64,000 nt of DNA from Paracoccus amoyensis (GTDB lineage Bacteria; Pseudomonadota; Alphaproteobacteria; Rhodobacterales; Rhodobacteraceae). The notes below the pieces were generated by a model. It was not told the origin of the DNA and ran no database searches. It saw only the letters and a program-made list of their open reading frames with translations. The stretch is from NCBI RefSeq assembly GCF_014490725.1, contig NZ_JACOQL010000005.1:248001-312000 (forward strand). The letters run 5' to 3'. Made by a program: the position numbers and the translations under genes. Positions 58,009 through 64,000 of this stretch are shown piece after piece (positions within the stretch are counted from its first letter, which is position 1; each line of letters opens with the position of its first letter).

Positions 58009-59286
58009 ATGCTGGACTCCCCCCAAGAAAAAACGCTTTTCAGCCCGCTGACTCTGCCGAACGGTCAGGTCATCCCCAACCGCATCGCCAAAGCCGCGAT
58101 GGAAGAAAACATGGCCGATGCCCGGCATCTGCCCGGTGCCGCGCTGCTGGGCCTTTATCGGCAATGGGGCGCTGGCGGCGTGGGCATGATCCTGACCGGC
58201 AATGTCATGGTCGCCGCCGATGCCGTGACCGGGCCGGGTGGTGTGGTGCTGGACGGCAAGCAGCCGCTTGAACCGTTCCGCGAATGGGCCAAGGCGGGCA
58301 AGGCAAAAGGTGCACGGATGTGGATGCAGATCAACCATCCGGGCCGACAGGTCTATGCCAAGACCAACCCGACCGCGATTGCACCGTCGGCTGTGCCGGT
58401 CGAGATGGGCAAATATTCCGATATGTTCACCAAACCCCGTGCCATGACCGAGGCGGATATCGCCCGCGTCATCGACCAGTTTGCCACGGCCGCCGAACTG
58501 GCCGAAAAGGCGGGCTTCGACGGGGTCGAGATCCATGCGGCGCATGGCTATCTTCTCAGCCAGTTCCTGTCGCCGCTGACCAACCGGCGCGAGGATCAAT
58601 GGGGCGGCAGTCTGGAAAACCGCGCCCGGATCGTGATCGAGATCGTTCGCGCCACCCGCGCGCGGGCCAGTGCAGGCTTCGGCGTTGGCGTGAAACTGAA
58701 CTCGGCCGATTTCCAGAAGGGCGGGTTCGACGCCAAGGACGCGGCGGCGGTGGTGCAGATGCTGAACCATGAGGCCGTCGATCTGGTCGAGATTTCCGGT
58801 GGCAGCTATGAAAGCCCGGCCATGCACGGTCGCCCGCAACAGGAAACCAAGCGCGCCAGCACCCGCAGGCGCGAGGCCTATTTCCTCGACTTCGCCCGCG
58901 ATATCGTGGCCGTCGCCGCCATGCCCATCATGGTCACCGGCGGCATTCGCAGCCGCGCCACAGCCGAGGATGCGCTGGCGCCCGAGGACGGCCGTGCGGG
59001 CGTCGCCATGGTCGGCATCGCGCAGGCTTTGGCCTATGCGCCCGACCTGCCCAATCGCTGGAAGCGGGCCGAGGACGTGATCGACGTGCCCAAGGTGACG
59101 TGGAAAAGCAGCCTCGCCAGCCTGGCCACGATGGCGCTGACCAAGCGGCAGTTGCAGCGGATGGGCCGGGGCAAGACGCCGACCTTCAAGCTTTGGGCGC
59201 CTTACGTGCTGGTTCGCGATCAACTGCGCACGCGCCGGCTGAACCACAGCTATCGAAACTGGCTGCAGCACCGCAGCACTGCCTGA
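58009..59286 (+). CDS. NADH:flavin oxidoreductase, old yellow enzyme family
   Basis: From ATG 58009 the product is 425 residues. The FMN-binding TIM barrel shows NGQVIPNRIAKAAMEENMAD, MWMQINHPGRQVYAKTNPTA, FDGVEIHAAHGYLLSQFLSP, NRREDQWGGSLENRARIVIE and IMVTGGIRSRATAEDAL. HAAH supplies the substrate-binding His pair. OYEs reduce activated double bonds of quinones, enones or nitro-esters. The MerR control suggests induction by an electrophile. The DJ-1/PfpI gene follows after 11 bp, so both are probably one operon. Confidence 0.93.
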   Translation: MLDSPQEKTLFSPLTLPNGQVIPNRIAKAAMEENMADARHLPGAALLGLYRQWGAGGVGMILTGNVMVAADAVTGPGGVVLDGKQPLEPFREWAKAGKAKGARMWMQINHPGRQVYAKTNPTAIAPSAVPVEMGKYSDMFTKPRAMTEADIARVIDQFATAAELAEKAGFDGVEIHAAHGYLLSQFLSPLTNRREDQWGGSLENRARIVIEIVRATRARASAGFGVGVKLNSADFQKGGFDAKDAAAVVQMLNHEAVDLVEISGGSYESPAMHGRPQQETKRASTRRREAYFLDFARDIVAVAAMPIMVTGGIRSRATAEDALAPEDGRAGVAMVGIAQALAYAPDLPNRWKRAEDVIDVPKVTWKSSLASLATMALTKRQLQRMGRGKTPTFKLWAPYVLVRDQLRTRRLNHSYRNWLQHRSTA

Positions 59287-59297
59287 AAGCCCCGCAA

Positions 59298-59894
59298 ATG
59301 ACCAAACGTATCCTGAATGTCGTCAGTAATGTCGCCCATTTCGATGATCCCGATCACCCGACCGGGCTTTGGTTGTCGGAACTGACCCATGCCTGGGATC
59401 AGTTCGCCGCGCGGGGCTGGGAACAGCAGCTTGTCAGCCCCGCCGGCGGCCATGTCCCGCTGGAGCCGCGCGCCCTGAAATGGCCGCTGCTGGATGCCAG
59501 CGCCAAAGCCTGGCTGAACGACCCGGCGAAAATGGCCCTGCTGGAGCGCACCGCCAGCCCGGATCAGATCGACATCCACGACTATGACGCAATCTATTTC
59601 ACCGGCGGTCACGCGGTGATGTGGGACTTCCCCGACTGCGAGGGTCTGCAACGCCTGACGCGCGAGATCTGGGAAGACGGAAAGATCGTCGGCGCGGTCT
59701 GTCACGGCTATTGCGGGCTTCTGAATACGCGCCTGTCGAATGGCGAACTGCTGGTCAATGACCGCAAGCTGACCGGCTTTTCATGGCGCGAAGAGGTGTT
59801 GGCCGGGGTCGCCAAAGAGATGCCTTACAACGCCGAGGAACAGATGAAGGAACGCGGTGCGCACTACAGCAAGCTGCCCATCGATTTCGGCTAA
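59298..59894 (+). CDS. DJ-1/PfpI family protein (Hsp31-like), C-terminally truncated
   Basis: A 198-residue class-I glutamine-amidotransferase-like protein: RILNVVSNVAHFDDPDHPTG, LWLSELTHAWDQFAARGWEQ, AIYFTGGHAVMWDFPDCEGL and the nucleophile Cys in IVGAVCHGYCGLLNTR. The homologues I know run on after HYSKLPIDFG for about 25-30 residues (a dinucleotide-like GQNPASA end). Here a stop comes right after it, exactly where a fragment of the propeller immunity gene starts on the other strand. DJ-1/Hsp31 proteins act as glyoxalase III or protein repair enzymes. The lost end may impair it. Confidence 0.85.
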   Translation: MTKRILNVVSNVAHFDDPDHPTGLWLSELTHAWDQFAARGWEQQLVSPAGGHVPLEPRALKWPLLDASAKAWLNDPAKMALLERTASPDQIDIHDYDAIYFTGGHAVMWDFPDCEGLQRLTREIWEDGKIVGAVCHGYCGLLNTRLSNGELLVNDRKLTGFSWREEVLAGVAKEMPYNAEEQMKERGAHYSKLPIDFG

Positions 59895-60260
59895 GGTCCA
59901 GATGCTCGCTGGTCTCGGGTATTCGATCCCGAACCCTGGGATCACCTCGTAGCGCATTAGGCCATCACGCAACATCAGGATACGACCCGTATCAAGCGAC
60001 AGCACGGCATCGATGGGATCATGCAGGTCGCGACCGTCGATCATTGCCGAAATTTCCTGCTCCGGAAGGGCCGCATAGACGAGCCCTGGCCCGAACGCAT
60101 CGTCACGTATCACGAGGATGTCCTCGCCATCAAAGCCCGACGCGTCCTTAGGCCGCAGAGCCGCGTAGTATTTGTCGTCAGAATGCCAGATTCCGCATAT
60201 CTGATGCCAGCCTTCATCAGTTTCTTTAGGGTCAAACGGTTTAATCGGAGATATGTCCAC
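59895..60260 (-). pseudogene. Truncated second beta-propeller immunity-like gene
   Basis: From GTG 60260 (GGGAGA upstream) the reading VDISPIKPFDPKETDEGWHQ, ICGIWHSDDKYYAALRPKDA, SGFDGEDILVIRDDAFGPGL and so on is about 70 percent identical by eye to residues 1-120 of the intact protein at 60348-61346. It then breaks at about 59895, at the end of the DJ-1/PfpI gene. About two thirds of the propeller is missing, so it is a leftover of a tandem immunity duplication. Confidence 0.8.
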
Positions 60261-60347
60261 AGTTTCATCTCCCGTAAACACCTTGCAAGTGCTCGTCTCA
60301 GTGCATCTCGCAAAAAGCTTGAAACCATTCATAAACAGGTTGACATG

Positions 60348-61346
60348 CTAGGCGGGGAAAGTTCCTGGCCCCCAAGGCACATTGATCCGCCGCCAGATTC
60401 CGTCATCTTGCAGGACTGCAAAACCGTTCTGTGCATCAATGATGCAGTCCTGCGAGCGGACTTCGAAGCGGTTTGCATATAGATAATCCGGCCCTGGAAT
60501 AACTACCTCTTCCAGCGCGCCGTCAACGATGCGCCAAAGCGGCCCCTCGGCACCTGCGACATAGATCTGGCCATTCCAGCAACCAATAGCGTTGAACTCT
60601 ACATTGTAATGTTGAGTTAGAGCGGACCTGTAACCTTCCTCGGGTGAGCCGACCCAGATTTCACCGTTCCGCGCCGCGATGTAAAACCTGCCGTCCATCT
60701 GGCTGATGCCTGTCAGCCAGCTGCTGGGGAGTGAAAGTGGGGCCCATTCGTCCGGCTCGATAGTTTGTAAGGCTGCGGCGCGATAGTTTTGATCGCTGCC
60801 AACAGCCACAATTTTGCCGTCGATCCCGTCGATTCCGCTCAGCGAGAAATTTGCAACTGCTTGCAGCGAACTACCACTCATGAGGTTTGCGGTCGCGAGC
60901 CGCCAATTTCCAGCGCCTTCCCGGCAAAAGATGTAGCCGTGTGATCCTGAGACCCACAGCTTGTTATCCACCTCTGACATTCCCGAGATATAGGCCGGAA
61001 GATCGGGATAGTTTTCGAACCCAGGCAAGACTTCAAATCGCATGAGGCCGTTTCTGAGGTATAGAAGCTGCCCCTCTGAAATAAGAAGAACGGCGTCAAC
61101 CGGATCGAGCAGGTTGCGACCGTCTATCAGGCGGCTGATATCCTGATCGGGCAGAGCGACGAATTGCAATCCCGGACCGAAAGCGTCATCGCGGATTACC
61201 AAAATGTCTTCGCCATCAAAGCCGGTTGCATCCTTTGGTCGCAAGGCTGCGTAAAATTTATTGTCGCTATGCCAGGTTCCGCATATTTGACGCCAGCCTT
61301 CGTCGGTGTCTGCGGGATCGAATGGCTTGATAGGGGATATATCCAA
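60348..61346 (-). CDS. Predicted beta-propeller immunity protein of the T6SS effector
   Basis: A 332-residue protein from TTG 61346, with AGGAGA upstream and 14 bp after the effector stop. Residues 1-110 form a leader domain (DISPIKPFDPADTDEGWRQI, ILVIRDDAFGPGLQFVALPD). From about 115, propeller-like blades repeat: MSEVDNKLWVSGSHGYIFCR, GIDGKIVAVGSDQ, MDGRFYIAARNGEIWVGSPE and WNGQIYVAGAEGPLWRIVDG. No signal peptide is seen, so it stays in the cytoplasm where a nuclease toxin would act. Immunity function is inferred from position and from the matching toxin-propeller pair at 7427-9385. Confidence 0.7.
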   Translation of the reverse strand: MDISPIKPFDPADTDEGWRQICGTWHSDNKFYAALRPKDATGFDGEDILVIRDDAFGPGLQFVALPDQDISRLIDGRNLLDPVDAVLLISEGQLLYLRNGLMRFEVLPGFENYPDLPAYISGMSEVDNKLWVSGSHGYIFCREGAGNWRLATANLMSGSSLQAVANFSLSGIDGIDGKIVAVGSDQNYRAAALQTIEPDEWAPLSLPSSWLTGISQMDGRFYIAARNGEIWVGSPEEGYRSALTQHYNVEFNAIGCWNGQIYVAGAEGPLWRIVDGALEEVVIPGPDYLYANRFEVRSQDCIIDAQNGFAVLQDDGIWRRINVPWGPGTFPA

Positions 61347-61360
61347 AGCGTTGTCTCCTG

Positions 61361-62929
61361 TTACCGTCCAGGCGGTAAACCCCAGCTATCCCGAAGCGCT
61401 TCTGTAGCCTGCGCACCAGGCCTTGCAGCACGTCGCCCCAGAAGTTCATTGCCACGTTCGCCGAGATTTTTCTTGAACTCATCTAAGATGCGATCAATCT
61501 CTGAATCACAGTTCAATCCTTTCTCTTTCAACAGCTTTTTTAGCTCGTCGGCACTTATGTCTGCCAGATCGAACAGGTTTGCAGTTTCTCCGATGCCTAT
61601 CAGGCGACCGTTGATGCGATCATGCAGTGCGGAATGCGCTGCCTCCTCCAGACATATAGCCATTCCGCTGCCCAATGTCGGTGCGCCATTTGGCCGTAGG
61701 ACCGAATTTCGACCGCCGATCCGGAAAAACATGTCCTGAATGATATGGTGCGACTGATAATTTTGGGGACAACCTTTTGCGTCGTGCTGATGAAAATCAC
61801 AGGGGCCTCCGGGGCCGCCCCGATTGGGCGCGGCGACGACGCGAACATTCTCATCGGTCACTTCCGATTTCGCAGGATCCGCGGCAAGTTCGCCGCGTGA
61901 TGCCGCGGCTGCCTGTGCCAAGGCATCCGCTTCGATCTGCCGGGCGAGGTCCAGATCTCCGACAGGAAGGGCCTCGTTACGGATCCGCTGTGCGGCGTCC
62001 CGCAATATCCCCGCAGCCTGATTATCCCAAGCGGTGAGCGTCGCCAGGTCGCCGGCTGACAAAGCGCCCGAGCCGTCCATCCCGGCGTAATCTACACCAA
62101 GCAGATCATTTGCTTGGCGATCCAGATTATCGGCTCCGTTTCTGATCTTTTCTGCATTCGGGACCATCGTGTCGATGACATCGACGGCAGTTAATACGGC
62201 GCCGACGAAGCCGAGACGCTTTGCGACGAATCTGCCGAGCGTGCCGATACTGGGCAAGCGGAGACGATTGTGCTTCGGCGCGACATTGTCGTTCGCTGCC
62301 GGTCCCGGTCCCGGTCCCGGTCCCGGTCGCGGCATCGAGGTGTCGGGCGCCGAGTTTGGCGATGGTTGTGAGGCTGGCGGCGTCGGGAAGCGGGGAGATG
62401 CGTCATTCATCACGTGCGCCGCTTGTGCTACCTGATATGCTGCGAAGCCGCGCTGTTGAACCTCTTCGATCTGTGCCGAGCCGAGCTGACTCTGCGGATT
62501 GTGTGTCAGGTCGATGGCGGGCGTCGGAGCAAAGACCTCGGCGCTTTCGACCCAGACCAGCTTGCCGATCGTATTTCGGCTATTCATCCACCATTCGTCG
62601 CCGTGTCGGACGGCGGGCCTGCCCTCGAACCGCACGTTGGCAGAATGCCCCTTGGGTTCAACCACGGACCCAACGGTTCCGGATCGCACGCCAAGCGCGG
62701 TTCCCGGTTCGTCTCCATGGGTCCGCGTTACCAGAGAGCTCAGATTATGCGCTCTCTGGCCGGTCAGTCTTACCGTTGCGCAGGTATTCGCGTCCTCCTG
62801 CTGGATCGCGTAGACGGAGTAGGGGATGGCAGGGGTAGAACTGCCCACCGGTGTTCGGCATACATCGGGCGTGACCGATATGATCAGACCCTTCGCCGTG
62901 TCGCGACTCCCTTCGCGCGGGATACTCAT
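61361..62929 (-). CDS. T6SS effector: PAAR-like DUF4150 domain plus HNH/SHH nuclease C-terminus
   Basis: A 522-residue protein. Residues about 12-125 are the DUF4150/PAAR-like spike domain (KGLIISVTPDVCRTPVGSST, PAIPYSVYAIQQE, GVRSGTVGSVVEPKGHSANV, FEGRPAVRHGDEWWMNS). A Pro/Gly linker (PGPGPGPGP) and a small hydrophobic segment (about 235-255) follow. The C-terminal toxin region (about 370-460) has CDFHQHDAKGCPQNYQSHHI with the SHH motif, then LGSGMAICLEEAAHSALHD. Such proteins sit on the T6SS needle tip and deliver a DNase-type toxin. The start overlaps the DUF2169 stop by 4 bp, and the immunity gene follows. Confidence 0.83.
   Translation of the reverse strand: MSIPREGSRDTAKGLIISVTPDVCRTPVGSSTPAIPYSVYAIQQEDANTCATVRLTGQRAHNLSSLVTRTHGDEPGTALGVRSGTVGSVVEPKGHSANVRFEGRPAVRHGDEWWMNSRNTIGKLVWVESAEVFAPTPAIDLTHNPQSQLGSAQIEEVQQRGFAAYQVAQAAHVMNDASPRFPTPPASQPSPNSAPDTSMPRPGPGPGPGPAANDNVAPKHNRLRLPSIGTLGRFVAKRLGFVGAVLTAVDVIDTMVPNAEKIRNGADNLDRQANDLLGVDYAGMDGSGALSAGDLATLTAWDNQAAGILRDAAQRIRNEALPVGDLDLARQIEADALAQAAAASRGELAADPAKSEVTDENVRVVAAPNRGGPGGPCDFHQHDAKGCPQNYQSHHIIQDMFFRIGGRNSVLRPNGAPTLGSGMAICLEEAAHSALHDRINGRLIGIGETANLFDLADISADELKKLLKEKGLNCDSEIDRILDEFKKNLGERGNELLGRRAARPGAQATEALRDSWGLPPGR
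62301..62324. repeat. GGTCCC hexanucleotide tandem repeat in the effector linker
   Basis: Four perfect GGTCCC units, with a fifth GGTCGC, encode the PGPGPGP linker. The unit is six bases, so slippage would change linker length without breaking the frame. Confidence 0.85.
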
Positions 62930-63990
62930 GGCGCTTCCGTCGAAAGGCTGTGCAGACCGGCCCAGACCAGATCACGCGCGTGAGCGCTGGCGCTATCATC
63001 TGAATGCAAATCCACCCTGTAGAACGCTGGACAGATCTCCATCCAGCCGCGCCAGGTAAGATCGAGCCACCATTCGTCGCCGCGTATATCCAGATGCATT
63101 CCGTCGAGGTTCAGTCTTACGTCTACCTCGCGCCCGTCGCTGAACGAGAAACGCGCCCAAGGCACGAGGTCTGGCAGAGTGAAGTCAAGCCCCTGTCCGC
63201 TGGTAGCCAATCCAATCGTGCGGACGGATTGCGAGGGGTGCAAATAAGAACGCTGGATCAGCCCTGGATGAGCGGTTTGATAGAACCGATAATCAAAATC
63301 GGCGGGGAGGCGCGGGCTTCGGTTTTCCGTCCAATCACCGTCATAAGTCCCAGCATACTGGCTGCGCGCCTGCCACCACGGCGGGATCGGACCGAAACCT
63401 TGAGGCGCGGCTGGCTGCCGCGGATCTAAGGATATGGGTGCGTGCTCTGCATCGATATTTGGGGCGGCATAGGTTCGCTGGGTCGGTGTGAATTCAGGGT
63501 CAATCAACCCGGAACCGATCGGGTTGCGCGGGTCGACATCACCATCGGGATGCCCGATGATTCGACCGCCCGATGCGGCGCGGTAGCTGAGTGTTGTTTG
63601 TGAAATCTCGGGCGCCTCTGTCATCGTCCAGCCCGATTTTCCGTAAACCCATTGACGCGGACCCGTTGCTCGCAGGGATGCAGAATGGCTACCTATCTGG
63701 ATCCCCGCTGTAATACTCTTTTGTGGCTCGGATGCGCGAGCCTCGCCAATCAATGTCACATCAGCGGTTGGCTTATAGGGAATAAGATCTCCGGCTATCA
63801 GCAGGTCGTTGCGATGCGGGTCGCCTGCGAACATATCCGCCAAAAGGATTTTCGATTCTACCGCCTGCAGAGTGCCGTCGGAAAACAACCGCCACTTGCC
63901 GCGTGCGACTGTCACGGCCATCGTCTGGCCATCACGATGCAATTGCTCGAATGCCAGTCCGGCGATGCCTGAGGTGTTCTCAACCAGCAT
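62926..63990 (-). CDS. DUF2169 T6SS effector adaptor
   Basis: A 354-residue DUF2169 protein: NTSGIAGLAFEQLHRDGQTM, AVTVARGKWRLFSDGTLQAV, LLADMFAGDPHRNDLLIAGD, LIPYKPTADVTLIGEARASE, WVYGKSGWTMTEAPEISQTT, LSYRAASGGRIIGHPDGDVD. DUF2169 proteins are adaptors that load PAAR-like effectors on to VgrG. ATG 63990 gives a complete N-terminus. It overlaps the effector gene by 4 bp. VgrG or other T6SS genes are expected just beyond the window end. Confidence 0.9.
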   Translation of the reverse strand: MLVENTSGIAGLAFEQLHRDGQTMAVTVARGKWRLFSDGTLQAVESKILLADMFAGDPHRNDLLIAGDLIPYKPTADVTLIGEARASEPQKSITAGIQIGSHSASLRATGPRQWVYGKSGWTMTEAPEISQTTLSYRAASGGRIIGHPDGDVDPRNPIGSGLIDPEFTPTQRTYAAPNIDAEHAPISLDPRQPAAPQGFGPIPPWWQARSQYAGTYDGDWTENRSPRLPADFDYRFYQTAHPGLIQRSYLHPSQSVRTIGLATSGQGLDFTLPDLVPWARFSFSDGREVDVRLNLDGMHLDIRGDEWWLDLTWRGWMEICPAFYRVDLHSDDSASAHARDLVWAGLHSLSTEAP

Positions 63991-64000
63991 GGGTCAGTTG

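Overview
The window is GC-rich alphaproteobacterial DNA. Gene content points to Rhodobacteraceae/Paracoccaceae, most like Paracoccus: tail-tip genes of the gene-transfer-agent type, many LysR/MerR/HxlR-controlled redox operons, and a type I-C style CRISPR repeat. The genus is inferred from protein resemblance and has not been searched.

Layout. (1) 1-7.4 kb is a scrambled island: a transposase scrap, a three-spacer orphan CRISPR array, a glutathione S-transferase/HxlR pair, and pieces of an older prophage (DUF3489 tail, a deleted DNA methylase, a conserved phage protein). The pieces keep the order and strands of their intact homologues at 36-41 kb. A LysR-controlled oxidoreductase/hydrolase operon sits between two of them. 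(2) 7.4-9.4 kb holds an orphan toxin-type HNH/AHH C-terminus followed by a predicted beta-propeller protein. (3) 9.6-11.9 kb is an IetAS-like AAA ATPase plus subtilisin pair, with the protease truncated. (4) 12.1-13.1 kb is an SRAP/HMCES DNA-repair peptidase, open in frame with an upstream 109-codon segment.

(5) 13.07-45.5 kb is a nearly complete siphophage-type prophage, read mostly right to left: integrase and AlpA-like HTH, VRR-NUC nuclease, an initiator-like gene carrying iterons, two DNA methyltransferases, DUF3489, terminase, gpW, portal, S49 protease with nested scaffold, decoration and capsid proteins, connector genes, tail tube, tail chaperones with a predicted -1 frameshift, tape measure, the four GTA-type tail-tip genes, DUF2793 protein, endolysin and overlapping spanins. 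Three genes on the opposite strand (thermonuclease, DUF2335 protein, second membrane protein) are inserted as morons. The endolysin reading frame is broken, so the prophage may be defective.

(6) 45.7-51.3 kb carries stress and storage genes: PNPOx-like protein, a large-subunit catalase broken by one base, an FAD oxidoreductase, a CopG-type repressor with a palindromic operator, and a PHB depolymerase-like esterase. (7) 51.8-52.1 kb has the 3' part of a tRNA, a probable attachment-site scar, and a 48-bp repeat shared with the truncated protease at 9.6 kb. (8) 52.3-59.9 kb has an aldehyde dehydrogenase with a divergent TetR gene, two MerR genes with near-identical 20-bp-spacer promoters, an old-yellow-enzyme gene plus a decayed copy of its 5' end, a frameshifted acetoacetate-decarboxylase-like gene, a haloperoxidase-like hydrolase and a truncated DJ-1/PfpI protein. 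(9) 59.9-64 kb is a type VI secretion effector operon: DUF2169 adaptor, PAAR-like (DUF4150) effector with a C-terminal HNH/SHH nuclease, a beta-propeller protein as likely immunity factor, and a truncated second immunity copy. The same toxin-propeller pairing at 7.4-9.4 kb suggests a family of propeller immunity proteins, which is the best candidate here for an undescribed system.
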